From Hyphomicrobium_A sp963745205 (GTDB lineage: Bacteria; Pseudomonadota; Alphaproteobacteria; Rhizobiales; Hyphomicrobiaceae), in NCBI GenBank assembly GCA_963745205.1, contig CAVUWX010000016.1, positions 62,001 to 126,000 of the forward strand: a stretch of DNA of 64,000 nt, in the 5' to 3' direction. The translations under genes and the position numbers were made by a program. Below are positions 9,847 to 17,803 of the stretch, one piece after another (positions within the stretch are counted from its first letter, which is position 1; the number at the start of each line of letters is the position of its first letter). The notes under the pieces were generated by a model. It saw nothing but the letters and a program-made list of their open reading frames with translations, made no database searches and was not told where the DNA came from.

Positions 9847-9881
9847 GAGCGCCGGAACGCTGCGGCGAGGTTCCGGCGCTC
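9847..9881. terminator. Hairpin between convergent genes
   Basis: GAGCGCCGGAAC (9847-9858) pairs perfectly over 12 bases with GTTCCGGCGCTC (9870-9881), loop 11. It lies between two converging genes and overlaps the stop codon of the minus-strand DUF2277 gene. No strong T run follows on either strand. Confidence 0.5.
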
Positions 9882-10152
9882 ACCGCACCCCGAACCGCAG
9901 CGCGCTGCGCGCCTTGAGCTTTGCTGCCTCCACCTCGCGGTCGCGCGGCGGCGCCATGGTGACGAGCGACCCCAGCAGCTCCTCCGCCGTCTTCGTCACT
10001 TGATCGACGGCTCTGGTGAAGGCCGCCTCGTTTGCCTTCGAAGGGTGCGTGAAGCCCGACAGTTTGCGCACGAACTGCAGCGCGGAGGCGCGGATCTCGT
10101 CCTCGGTCGCCGGCGGCGAGAAATTGTAAAGCGTCTTGATGTTGCGGCACAT
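9880..10152 (-). CDS. DUF2277 domain protein
   Basis: A 90-residue protein that fills the DUF2277 family from end to end: MCRNIKTLYNFSPPATEDEI at the start, ALQFVRKLSGF, then KANEAAFTRAVDQVT and a helix ending LLGSLVT with an Arg/Lys-rich tail. The family is common in Alphaproteobacteria and Actinobacteria; function unknown. The N-terminal Cys is a conserved family feature. It stands alone, with no operon partner on this strand. Confidence 0.92.
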   Translation of the reverse strand: MCRNIKTLYNFSPPATEDEIRASALQFVRKLSGFTHPSKANEAAFTRAVDQVTKTAEELLGSLVTMAPPRDREVEAAKLKARSALRFGVR

Positions 10153-10379
10153 GTGAGCTCTCCCGACGGACCGTCGATAGCCGGCGGCAACCAGGCAGCG
10201 CCGAGCGGTTCATGCTCCACCCATAGTGCGCGAGGTCCCGGGCGTCCGGCAACCCTCGGTCGGCCCGGGCCGACCCGGAAGCGCGATCTGGCCCGCTTGC
10301 CGGGCTCGAATTATGCCATGATGCGGGCATGATGCGGGTCCACCAACACCGCACCGGACCATTCGAGGGAAAAATCACG

Positions 10380-10928
10380 ATGCCACGCAACCTGATCTGG
10401 GTCGGACTGTTTTCCGTCCTCGCGATCGTCACCGCGGCCCCCAGCGGCAAGGCGGGCTCCGCCTACGAAATCGACGCCGGCGTGCACGATACGCTCGACC
10501 GCTTCTTCTACAAGGTCGGCGGCGCGCGCGAGCTCGCGCACAAGGCCGTCGGCATCCTCGTGTTCCCCTCGATCGTGAAGGCCGGGTTCGGCGTCGGCGG
10601 CGAATATGGCGAGGGCGCGCTGATGATCGGCGGTCGCCCGGCCGCGTACTACAACACCGTGTCGGCCTCGTTCGGGTTCCAGCTCGGCGTGCAGGAGCGC
10701 TCCGTCATCATCATGTTCATGACGCCGCAGGCGCTCGAGCAGTTCAGGCGGACGAAGGGCTGGAAGGTCGGGGTCGATGGCTCGGTCGCCATCGTGACGG
10801 TCGGTATCGGCGGCTCCATCGACACCAACAAGATCACGAGCCCGGTCGTCGGCTTCATCCTCGATCCCAAGGGCTTGATGTATAACCTGACGCTGGAAGG
10901 CTCGAAGATTTCTCGCATCGATCGCTGA
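10380..10928 (+). CDS. SYLF/YSC84-type lipid-binding domain protein
   Basis: A 182-residue protein with an N-terminal signal peptide (MPRNLIWVGLFSVLAIVTAA...). The mature part has the SYLF pattern: AGVHDTLDRFF, AKAVGILVFPSIVKAGFGVG, GEGALMIGGR, YYNTVSASFGFQLG, IMFMT, and a Gly-rich strand with a final PKGLMYNLTLEGSKISRI. The ATG at 10380 is preferred to 10329 because GAGGG lies upstream and the signal starts there. SYLF domains bind phosphoinositides in eukaryotes; in bacteria they are periplasmic or surface proteins of unknown role. The SPFH gene follows 60 bases downstream. Confidence 0.88.
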   Translation: MPRNLIWVGLFSVLAIVTAAPSGKAGSAYEIDAGVHDTLDRFFYKVGGARELAHKAVGILVFPSIVKAGFGVGGEYGEGALMIGGRPAAYYNTVSASFGFQLGVQERSVIIMFMTPQALEQFRRTKGWKVGVDGSVAIVTVGIGGSIDTNKITSPVVGFILDPKGLMYNLTLEGSKISRIDR

Positions 10929-10988
10929 GCTGCGCCGGATTTGGGCTATGATGCCGGCGGATTTCCCTCGCAACCGGATGATATACCC

Positions 10989-11750
10989 ATGACCGGCGCA
11001 ATCCTCGTCCCCATCATCGTTGCCTACCTGTTCATCTCGATCCGCGTGCTGCGCCAGTACGAGCGCGGAGTCGTGTTCAACCTCGGCAAGTTCTCCGGCG
11101 TGCGCGGTCCGGGGCTGACCGTAATCTTCGTGCCCGTGCAGACGATGACGCGCGTATCGCTGCGCACCGTCACCATGCAGATCCCCTCGCAGAAGATCAT
11201 CACCAAGGACAACGTCTCGATTGATATCGCGGCCGTCGCCTACTACCACATCAGTGATCCGGAGAAGTCGGTCATCGCCATCGAGAACGTCTACAACGCC
11301 ATCAACCAGATCAGCCAGACGACGGTGCGCAACGTCGTCGGCCGCTTTTCGCTCGATCAGCTGTTGTCGCAAACGGCCGACATAAACGAGCAGATAAAGG
11401 ATGTGATCGACGCCCATACGGAGCCGTGGGGCACGCAAGTCACCGCCGTCGAGATCAAGGACATCACGCTGCCCGACAACATGCAGCGCGCCATGGCGAA
11501 GGAGGCTGAGGCCGAGCGCGAACGGCGTGCCAAGATCGTTGCCGCCGAGGGTGAGTTCCAGGCCGCCGTGAAATTGGGCGAGGCCGCCGACATCATCACC
11601 GCGCACCCCGTGGCGCTGCAGCTGCGCACGCTGCAGACCATGGCGGAGATCGCGACCGAGAAGAACTCGACCATCATCTTCCCGGCGCAGTTCATGACGA
11701 CGGTGCAGGAGGCGATGGCGATCCTGCAAAAGGATTCGCAGTCCAAATAG
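10989..11750 (+). CDS. SPFH-domain slipin/stomatin-like membrane protein
   Basis: A 253-residue protein with one N-terminal membrane segment (ILVPIIVAYLFISIRVL), then an SPFH domain: YERGVVFNLGKF, GPGLTVIFVPVQ, IPSQKIITKDNVSIDI, VRNVVGRFSLDQLL and the WGTQVTAVEIKDI block. A coiled helix with AEAERERRAKIVAAEGE follows. This order is diagnostic of slipins. They form ring-like oligomers at the inner membrane and often accompany NfeD proteases, but no NfeD gene is here. ATG 10989 is chosen over 10941 because the family starts at the membrane helix. Confidence 0.92.
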   Translation: MTGAILVPIIVAYLFISIRVLRQYERGVVFNLGKFSGVRGPGLTVIFVPVQTMTRVSLRTVTMQIPSQKIITKDNVSIDIAAVAYYHISDPEKSVIAIENVYNAINQISQTTVRNVVGRFSLDQLLSQTADINEQIKDVIDAHTEPWGTQVTAVEIKDITLPDNMQRAMAKEAEAERERRAKIVAAEGEFQAAVKLGEAADIITAHPVALQLRTLQTMAEIATEKNSTIIFPAQFMTTVQEAMAILQKDSQSK

Positions 11751-11799
11751 CCGAAGTCTTTGCGCAGCCGTCGCGGCGTCGAAGTCGGTGGGCGCCGGC

Positions 11800-11910
11800 T
11801 TAGCCGGCGATCTCCGCGGTCACGACCGGCTCGATGTAAAGCTCGCCATCGCGCCACAGGCACACATACGCCTCGGGCCGCATCAGCGGATCGACAAGAT
11901 TGAACAGCAT
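11800..11910 (-). CDS. 36-residue small ORF with strong ribosome binding site
   Basis: The frame starts at the ATG at 11908-11910 and encodes 36 residues beginning MLFNLVDPLMRPEAYVCLWR. A strong AGGAGGACCCCCA stretch sits directly upstream on the same strand, much better than chance. It has no known domain and no signal peptide. A TGTTCC-N4-GGAACA palindrome lies 57 bases upstream (11967-11982), where a promoter would be. Probably a real small gene. Confidence 0.5.
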   Translation of the reverse strand: MLFNLVDPLMRPEAYVCLWRDGELYIEPVVTAEIAG

Positions 11911-11966
11911 TGGGGGTCCTCCTCGTTTCGAATGCGAGGACCGTATGACTGCGGGGCGCCCGCGGT

Positions 11967-11982
11967 TGTTCCGCGTGGAACA
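11967..11982. repeat. TGTTCC-GCGT-GGAACA palindrome (parS-like)
   Basis: A 16-base palindrome with perfect 6-base arms. It differs by one base from TGTTCCACGTGGAACA, a form of the ParB-binding parS site. It lies upstream of the 36-residue ORF. Two other copies of the same arms with different centres lie at 59627 and 59887. Confidence 0.55.
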
Positions 11983-12024
11983 CCCGCTGCGCAACGCGCG
12001 CCAAGAAGCATGAAGGATTGTGGG

Positions 12025-12906
12025 TTACGCCGCGTCGCGGTCCGGCACGCCTGAAGGGCGCGTGCCCCGCGCCACCGCGTGCAACTTCGCCTTCTCCGGC
12101 ACGTGGTGCGTGCGCACGCGCACTGCCAGCAAGTAGATCGTGGCGATGGTAAGCAGGTAGGCCAGCACCTCGATGCCGTTCGGGCGATCCATGTAGCCGA
12201 TCAGCACGTGCAGCACGCGGCCGGGCCAGGTGTCCTCGCCGAGGAGCCAAGAGGTGTCCCACAGCGTACCGCCGAGCACGTCGATGAGCCCCGCGTTCGA
12301 CAGCTGCCGCACCGCCTCCGCCGCGAGGCCCGCGGCGAGCAGCGTCACCAGCACGCCCGTCACCGTGAACACACGCCGCAGCGGCACCACCATCAGGCCG
12401 GTATAGACCACGGCCGACATGGCGGCGCCCAGCACGAGGCCGCCGGCGGAGCCGAGCGCCAGCGCCGGGGCGTTGGAGGCGCCCTGCATCATGATGCCAG
12501 TCAGGAACAGCACCACCTCGCTGCCCTCGCGCATCACCGCGCTCGCGACCGCGACACCCAGAACAATGACCGACTGGCTGCCGGCCACCACCGCGTGTCC
12601 GAGCTGCTTCAACCGCGCCGTCATCTCGCGCGCGTGGCTCGCCATCCACACGACGTGCCAGGTGAGCATGATGACGGCGAGGAACAACACCGCCGCATTG
12701 AAGATCTCCTGGCCGCGTCCGGCGAAGGCTTGCGAGATCTCGGCGGCAAACACGGCGACCAGAACCGAGCCCGCAAGCCCGGCGAGCACGCCGAGCGCCA
12801 CCGCGCGGCCGCGGCCCGGCACCCCGCGCGAAGCCGCGAGCACGACGCCGATGATGAGCCCGGCCTCGAGCACCTCGCGGAAGACGATGATGAGCGCTGC
12901 TAGCAA
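12025..12906 (-). CDS. FTR1-family iron permease
   Basis: A 293-residue protein with about seven membrane helices. Both signature REXXE motifs for iron passage are present: REVLE at about residue 10-14 and REGSE at about residue 122-126. The start codon is a TTG at 12906; GGAG immediately upstream lies in the last codons of the cupredoxin gene, so the two are translationally linked (5-base gap). FTR1 permeases take up ferric or ferrous iron together with a periplasmic oxidase or cupredoxin; here the partner is the upstream cupredoxin. No EfeB or FtrD homologue is nearby. Confidence 0.93.
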   Translation of the reverse strand: MLAALIIVFREVLEAGLIIGVVLAASRGVPGRGRAVALGVLAGLAGSVLVAVFAAEISQAFAGRGQEIFNAAVLFLAVIMLTWHVVWMASHAREMTARLKQLGHAVVAGSQSVIVLGVAVASAVMREGSEVVLFLTGIMMQGASNAPALALGSAGGLVLGAAMSAVVYTGLMVVPLRRVFTVTGVLVTLLAAGLAAEAVRQLSNAGLIDVLGGTLWDTSWLLGEDTWPGRVLHVLIGYMDRPNGIEVLAYLLTIATIYLLAVRVRTHHVPEKAKLHAVARGTRPSGVPDRDAA

Positions 12907-12911
12907 GGGGC

Positions 12912-13271
12912 TTACTCCGCTACGATCGTGCCCTTGGCGGTTTCCTCGTGGTACTCGCCCACGAATGCGTACGTTCCCTTGGCGAGCGGCTTTAGTCGGA
13001 TGGTCGCGCTCGCCTTGCCGGCGATGACCTTCTCCACCCCGAGCGGATGGCTCTCGAACTCTTCAGCCGTCGCATCGAGGTTGTTGACCGTCAGCTTGAT
13101 CGCCTTCGATGCCGGCACCTTGATCTCGGCGGGGTCGAACTTGTGGTCTTTGAGCGAGATCGTGACCTCGGCCTCCTCGGCCGCGCCCGCCGGCGGTAGC
13201 AGCGCCATGATCCCAAGCGCGAGTGCCGCGGCGCCCAAGACGAGACCGTTGGCAGTGATGACGTGCCGCAT
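12912..13271 (-). CDS. Periplasmic cupredoxin-like protein (EfeO/FtrB type)
   Basis: A 119-residue protein with a signal peptide ending ...LPPAGAAEE. The remaining ~90 residues form a cupredoxin-1 domain: VTISLKDHKFDPAEIKVPA, then EEFESHPLGVEKVI with the His, and a C-terminal YAFVGEYHEETAKGTIV with another His in place of the classical CxxxH loop. This pattern is that of EfeO-type N-domains and FtrB, which bind metal beside FTR1 permeases. ATG 13271 is preceded by GGGAGAAG on its strand; the longer frame to 13301 is less likely. It is the first gene of a two-gene iron uptake operon. Confidence 0.9.
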   Translation of the reverse strand: MRHVITANGLVLGAAALALGIMALLPPAGAAEEAEVTISLKDHKFDPAEIKVPASKAIKLTVNNLDATAEEFESHPLGVEKVIAGKASATIRLKPLAKGTYAFVGEYHEETAKGTIVAE

Positions 13272-13458
13272 CTTATTTCTTCTCCCGATCGACAGTACCA
13301 AGGCAGAGATGACCCAAGTGGACTTCCACTGTCAACAATGATGTCCTGCGCGGAATCGCCTCCGGGCGTCGGCGCGCGGCGCCGTGCGCCGTGTACGTGT
13401 GGCTACGTCTGCATTATGACGTTGCAACGGCGCGATTGCCCGGATTGGGGAGATTGGA

Positions 13459-13719
13459 ATGGTTCGAAGGTGCAGCCATCTGCAAACGATCCGGGAGGTC
13501 ACCCCCAGCGCCGAGGGCTGCGAGGAATGCCTCGCCATCGGCTCCGACTGGGTGCACCTGCGCCTCTGCCTCACCTGCGGGCACGTCGGCTGCTGCGACT
13601 CTTCCCCGAACCGTCACGCGACGAAGCACTTCCATGCCACCAAGCATCCGATCGTGCGCTCGTTCGAGCCAGGGGAGGATTGGAAATGGTGCTACGTCGA
13701 CGAGGTGATGATCCCGTAG
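13459..13719 (+). CDS. UBP-type zinc finger protein
   Basis: An 86-residue protein that consists of one ZnF-UBP domain: CSHL at residue 5, CEECLAIGSDWVHLRLCLTC, CGHVGCCDSSPNRHATKHFH, then HPIVRSFEPGEDWKWCYVDE. All Cys and His positions of the zinc sites are present. In eukaryotes this domain binds the free C-terminus of ubiquitin; bacterial single-domain forms are common in Alphaproteobacteria and Actinobacteria and their ligand is unknown. No ubiquitin-like gene is visible nearby. Confidence 0.93.
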   Translation: MVRRCSHLQTIREVTPSAEGCEECLAIGSDWVHLRLCLTCGHVGCCDSSPNRHATKHFHATKHPIVRSFEPGEDWKWCYVDEVMIP

Positions 13720-13941
13720 CGCGCTCCCCCGGTAGCGGCTTGCGACGCTGATCTGCCATGGCGATGCGCGCGCAGCCAGGGTGTCGAGCACACCCGCGGG
13801 GAACGGCGCCTTGGCCTTGGGGTCGGGCGTGTTGGAGATGAAAGGCGTCTCGCTTACCAGCTTTCGAATTCTTAACTTTTCAGATCGCGCAAAGCATGGC
13901 AGCTTGCAGACATCGTTCAACAATCGAAAGGAGGTGATCCG

Positions 13942-14019
13942 ATGTCGAGTGGGATCTTGAGGACGGCGATGTCGCGGTCGCTCGGGTTCATGCCGGATCT
14001 GCCTCTGGTGGCGGCCTAG
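13942..14019 (+). CDS. 25-residue small ORF with perfect Shine-Dalgarno
   Basis: ATG at 13942, TAG at 14017-14019. The peptide begins MSSGILRTAMSRSLGFMPDL. Immediately upstream lies AAAGGAGGTGATCC (13927-13940), a 14-base complement of the usual 16S rRNA 3' end, much longer than a normal site. A strong intrinsic terminator follows 59 bases after the stop. The unit therefore looks like a short independent mRNA for a small protein. It could also be a leader peptide, but no gene follows closely. Confidence 0.55.
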   Translation: MSSGILRTAMSRSLGFMPDLPLVAA

Positions 14020-14077
14020 CCCAAGCGTTAAGCGGCGCAGCGCGACAACCGCTGCAACACGCCGCCGAAGTCTCACG

Positions 14078-14108
14078 GGGGCCGTCCTAAGGACGGCCCC
14101 TTTGCTTT
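14078..14108 (+). terminator. Intrinsic terminator after the 25-residue ORF
   Basis: GGGGCCGTCC (14078-14087), loop TAA, GGACGGCCCC (14091-14100), then TTTGCTTT. A perfect 10-base stem. Confidence 0.8.
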
Positions 14109-14237
14109 AGGGCGCAGTGCCCCCTGACCACAGCCGCGGCGCCGAACTAGCGCCCACCTCCCCCTCGATTGCGCGGCGCCGCCGGCAATCCTACGATGGC
14201 TTCGGACGCCGACAAGGCGCTCAAGGGATGATGGCCT

Positions 14238-14672
14238 ATGCGTATCGGGGCGCCAGCGGCTGCACTTCTTCTCGTCGTGTCGACGAGCGTCGCCTACGGA
14301 TGGGACATCGACACGTCGACCGACGACGTCGACGTGCTGTACGAAAGCAGACCCCTAGATCAGTCGGCCAGCGGGAAACCGCCAGATCATCCCGCGGATG
14401 CGGAAGAAGATGCCAACTACGAATACGATTATGAGGCGCACAACCGCCGCTGCGAACCCATCTTGTTCACCACCGACGTTACCGAATGTGAAAATTGCCG
14501 CTCCGAGCTGAAGACGTCCGTGCGCATCGAGCCCGGCCAGACCGTCGGCATCGGCTCGATGGTTCGCCTTGACCAATCGAAGTCGTGGAAGTTCAATTTC
14601 AATACCGACTGGACGGACGCCGAAGGCGGCGGCGACCCGACCTCAAACCAGCAGCCGGCCCATCCGCATTAG
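14238..14672 (+). CDS. Secreted protein of unknown function
   Basis: A 144-residue protein with a signal peptide (MRIGAPAAALLLVVSTSVAYG). The mature part is acidic, with a low-complexity DAEEDANYEYDYEAHN stretch and three cysteines in RRCEPILF and ECENCRSELK, which suggests a small disulfide or metal site. No known domain is recognised. Nothing close by indicates a partner. Confidence 0.6.
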   Translation: MRIGAPAAALLLVVSTSVAYGWDIDTSTDDVDVLYESRPLDQSASGKPPDHPADAEEDANYEYDYEAHNRRCEPILFTTDVTECENCRSELKTSVRIEPGQTVGIGSMVRLDQSKSWKFNFNTDWTDAEGGGDPTSNQQPAHPH

Positions 14673-14859
14673 CCGGCGCGGGCGCGCCAAGGCTACCGGA
14701 ACTTGTTGGCGAGTTGCACAAAGCAATTGCGCGCGGCGCGGTCGCTATATCAGCCTGCGGTAGCGCGCGGTCGCGAATTGCTTCCATCCGGCCCCTTGCG
14801 ACGTGCGCTTCGGTTCAGCGGCGTTTCTGCGGCACGAGCAAGAGCGCGCGGGACGACAG

Positions 14860-15438
14860 ATGGCTGACGCAGGCACTCTCGCATGGCAAACGGTCTCGGA
14901 GCCTCGCGCCGCGACGCGCGCTGCCGACACGCTCCCCGATCTGCTACAGCCCGATCTCGACGTCGTTTTCGTCGGCACCGCGGCGGGTCTGCACTCGGCC
15001 CACATCGGTCACTATTACGCCGGTCCCGGCAACCGCTTCTGGTCGACGCTCTACCTCGTCGGCATCACGCGCCGCGAGTTTGCGCCCGAGGATGATGCAA
15101 GCTTGATGGACCTCGGCATCGGTCTCACCGATTTATCGAAGGTCGGCTCCGGCACGGACCACCAGATCAAAGAGGACGATTTCAACCTTCCAACGTTCGA
15201 CGAAAAGCTGCGCGAGTACCAGCCGCGTGCGATCGCCTTCACCGGCAAGAAGGCGGCAAGCCTCTGGCTGAAGCGCCGGACCAATCGCATCGCGTATGGG
15301 CGCCAGCTGCCGCGCAACAACTTCCCCGAGGTATTCGTGCTGTGCTCGCCGTCGGCTGCGGCAAGGCGCTACTGGCGCCTCAACTCCTGGCACGAGCTAG
15401 CCGACTGGCTGCGCGCGACGCAGCCCTGGCGCTTCTAA
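14860..15438 (+). CDS. Mug/TDG-like uracil-DNA glycosylase family protein
   Basis: A 192-residue protein of the uracil-DNA glycosylase fold. After a leader, LDVVFVGTAAGLHSAHIGHYYAGPGNRFW matches motif 1 of G:T/U mismatch-specific glycosylases (shown here only to describe it; the key residues are VGTAAG then YYAGPGNRFW at about 44-65). The second motif is LCSPSAAARRYW near residue 165. Motif 1 reads GTAAG where E. coli Mug has GINPG with its catalytic Asn, so the mechanism or substrate may differ. Start at ATG 14860; the frame from 14803 has no family support. Unlinked to other repair genes. Confidence 0.8.
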   Translation: MADAGTLAWQTVSEPRAATRAADTLPDLLQPDLDVVFVGTAAGLHSAHIGHYYAGPGNRFWSTLYLVGITRREFAPEDDASLMDLGIGLTDLSKVGSGTDHQIKEDDFNLPTFDEKLREYQPRAIAFTGKKAASLWLKRRTNRIAYGRQLPRNNFPEVFVLCSPSAAARRYWRLNSWHELADWLRATQPWRF

Positions 15439-15607
15439 GAACGGGCGCTTCTAAGCTCCGCAACAAAAGTGCAATGGTTCGCGTCACGCCACCCCCGCGA
15501 CGACAAAGCGCCGCGCCGACTTGTCTGCGGCCGCAAAGCCTCCTAGATCGCTCAGGCACGTAACCAATGCGCACACCGGCCTATTCGACCTTCACAGGAG
15601 CCCCGTC

Positions 15608-16720
15608 ATGCCCGAAGGATCGCGCGCTCGAGCCTCGCTCACCACCGACCTCTTCGATCCGGTCCAGCTCGGCCCCCTGACCCTCCCCAACCGCATCGTC
15701 ATGGCGCCGCTCACGCGCTCGCGCGCCGACGATAACGGCGTACCCGGCGAGCTGCAGGCTACCTATTACGCGCAGCGCGCTACCGCCGGCCTCATCGTTT
15801 CGGAAGCAACCAACATCAGCGCCCAGGGCAAGGGCTACATCCGCACGCCCGGCATCTGGACGCCCGAGCAGGTCGCCGGCTGGCACCTCACCACCAAGGC
15901 CGTGCACGACAACGGTGGCCACATCTTCCTCCAGCTCTGGCACGTCGGCCGCGTCTCGCATCCCGATCTGCAGCCGGGCGGTGCGTTGCCAGTGGCGCCC
16001 AGCGCGGTACGCGCCGAAGGCCAACAGGCCTACACCTATGAAGGCTTCAAGCCGCTGGTGACGCCACGCGCGCTCGAGACGGACGAGATCCCTGGCATCG
16101 TCGCCGACTACGCGCATGCCGCGAAGTGTGCGAAAGACGCCGGCTTCGATGGTGTCGAGATCCATTCTGCCAATGGCTACCTTCTGCAGCAGTTCCTCTC
16201 CGACAAGACCAACAAGCGCACCGATCAGTACGGCGGCTCGATCGAAAACCGCACGCGCCTCGTCGTCGAGGTCGTCGACGCCGTGGCCCGCGTGTGGGGC
16301 GGCTCGCGCGTCGGCATCAGGCTGTCGCCGCTGACCAAGTTCTCCGATATCGGCGACAGCAATCCCGAGCCCGTCTACCTGTCGCTGATCGGGCAGATCA
16401 ATCCGTTCGGGCTCGCCTACATCCACGTCATCGAGGGCGATACCGGCGGCGAGCGCCACCCCGTCGGCGGCTTCGACCTGCAGAAGCTGCGGCGCGCGTT
16501 CGACGGGCTCTACATCGCCAACAACAACTATGATCTCGAGCTCGCAATCGAGGCGCGCGCGCAGAACCTCGCCGACCTCATCTGCTTCGGGCGTCCGTTC
16601 ATCGCCAACCCCGATCTCGTCGCGCGACTGCGGTCGGGCGCGCCGCTGGCAACCCCCGATCCGGCGACGTTCTATGCCGGCGAGGGCAAGGGCTACACCG
16701 ACTATCCGAGCCTCGAGTAG
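15608..16720 (+). CDS. Alkene reductase (old yellow enzyme family)
   Basis: A 370-residue FMN-dependent flavoprotein that reduces activated C=C bonds with NAD(P)H. The barrel begins DLFDPVQLGPLTLPNRIVMA, followed by PLTRSRA, FLQLWHVGR and the active-site HSANGYLLQQF with the His and Asn that bind the substrate carbonyl. The C-terminal phosphate site reads LICFGRPFIANPDL. It is close in pattern to NemA/XenB. The ATG at 15608 has AGGAG upstream; the frame from 15521 is only a read-in. It is monocistronic here. Confidence 0.95.
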   Translation: MPEGSRARASLTTDLFDPVQLGPLTLPNRIVMAPLTRSRADDNGVPGELQATYYAQRATAGLIVSEATNISAQGKGYIRTPGIWTPEQVAGWHLTTKAVHDNGGHIFLQLWHVGRVSHPDLQPGGALPVAPSAVRAEGQQAYTYEGFKPLVTPRALETDEIPGIVADYAHAAKCAKDAGFDGVEIHSANGYLLQQFLSDKTNKRTDQYGGSIENRTRLVVEVVDAVARVWGGSRVGIRLSPLTKFSDIGDSNPEPVYLSLIGQINPFGLAYIHVIEGDTGGERHPVGGFDLQKLRRAFDGLYIANNNYDLELAIEARAQNLADLICFGRPFIANPDLVARLRSGAPLATPDPATFYAGEGKGYTDYPSLE

Positions 16721-16849
16721 CGGTCTCGAGCCGGTTAACCACGCCTCCCGTCGAAGATCTCCTGCGGTCTAAGCCGCGGCCTTGCTGCTGCCGCGCGAGC
16801 GGACTACGCAATCGGCCGCGGGGTTCCCACGTTGCGAGGAGAGACTACG

Positions 16850-17119
16850 ATGAGCGCCAAGCTCGCCGGCATCGCGCTGGCGGTTGCCGCCGCCGGCCTG
16901 CCGCTCGCGCCCTCGGCGGCGTTTGCCGGCTGCACGACGAAGCACGGCAAGGCCTGGGCCTGGACCGAGGACTTGGCCCGCTTCCAGGCGTGGGAGATCG
17001 TCGCTCAGCTGTCCGGCAACTGGCCCATCCAGACGGATACGTTCCGCAACGAGCACTATAAGTGCAAGCCGGATGGCAGCGGTTACACCTGCCTATCCGC
17101 GATCGACGTTTGCAAGTGA
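16850..17119 (+). CDS. Small secreted Cys-containing protein (paralogue of 26056-26361)
   Basis: An 89-residue protein with a signal peptide (MSAKLAGIALAVAAAGLPLA...). The mature part of about 60 residues carries four cysteines: GCTTKHGKAW, HYKCKPDG, YTCLSAIDVCK at the end. The order is Cys, long helix with WAWTEDLARFQAWE, then Y(R/K)C..G.GY.C....C. The gene at 26056-26361 has the same layout. ATG 16850 has GAGGAGAG upstream. Function unknown; likely a periplasmic or extracellular disulfide-bonded protein. Confidence 0.7.
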   Translation: MSAKLAGIALAVAAAGLPLAPSAAFAGCTTKHGKAWAWTEDLARFQAWEIVAQLSGNWPIQTDTFRNEHYKCKPDGSGYTCLSAIDVCK

Positions 17120-17257
17120 CGGCACGCAGCCGCGCTGCAGTCCGAGCTGTCGAGCGGGGAGCCTTTGAAGGCTCGCCCTCCAGCTTTGCGTTGATTCTTC
17201 ATCCAGTCTAGAAGAGACTGCTCGCATGCCACTGGAGACACTAGGAGTTTTTCATTC

Positions 17258-17581
17258 ATGTATTGCCTTCAGATCCGGACACTGACGGCGCTCGCGATGA
17301 TCTTCGCAGCCGGCGCGCTCAACACCGCTGCTGCGGTTTCACCCGGCGGCACCAACCTGCATGCCGCGCCGCGATTGCCAATTGTCCGCATCAATGATGA
17401 TGACGACGACGGCTACCGTTACCGCCGCTATCACCGGCGCGGTCGTGTCGTCGACGCGCCCTACACCCACTTCGACTCGCGCGGGCCCGTCATCGTCGAC
17501 GCGCCCTTCACGCACGTCGGTGTCTCCGGCAGCCGCGTTCGCGTCATCGCGCCGTTCGTCAACCTGTCGATCCCACGCTAG
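17258..17581 (+). CDS. Secreted protein with repeated VDAP(Y/F)TH motif
   Basis: A 107-residue protein with a signal peptide and TAGGAG ribosome site. The mature part has an acidic run (NDDDDDGYRYRR), then a short internal repeat: RVVDAPYTHFDSRG and VIVDAPFTHVGVSG, and a third weaker copy VRVIAPFVNLS. The strand-turn repeats suggest a small beta protein. No known family is recognised. Confidence 0.6.
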   Translation: MYCLQIRTLTALAMIFAAGALNTAAAVSPGGTNLHAAPRLPIVRINDDDDDGYRYRRYHRRGRVVDAPYTHFDSRGPVIVDAPFTHVGVSGSRVRVIAPFVNLSIPR

Positions 17582-17803
17582 CTAGGCGATTGAGGCTGAG
17601 TGCGCGGCGTGGCGGCAATATTTCGGCATGGTTAAGTGCGCGCCCGCAGCGTTTTGCGCGGTTTTTAGCGTTTCTCTCACTGCCAACCCGCCACAGATCG
17701 CTCCGCAAGGGCATTTTCGGGCGCTCACGACATAATTGCCTCACGTAGGCGTGGTCCGCTTTCCTCGACGGGGTGTCAGATTTCAGTCGAGGGAGGTTTT
17801 CGC

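Noticed and set aside
13927..13940. AAAGGAGGTGATCC as a fragment of 16S rRNA on the minus strand
   Set aside because: Similarity stops beyond these 14 bases and an ATG follows at the right distance, so it is a Shine-Dalgarno.
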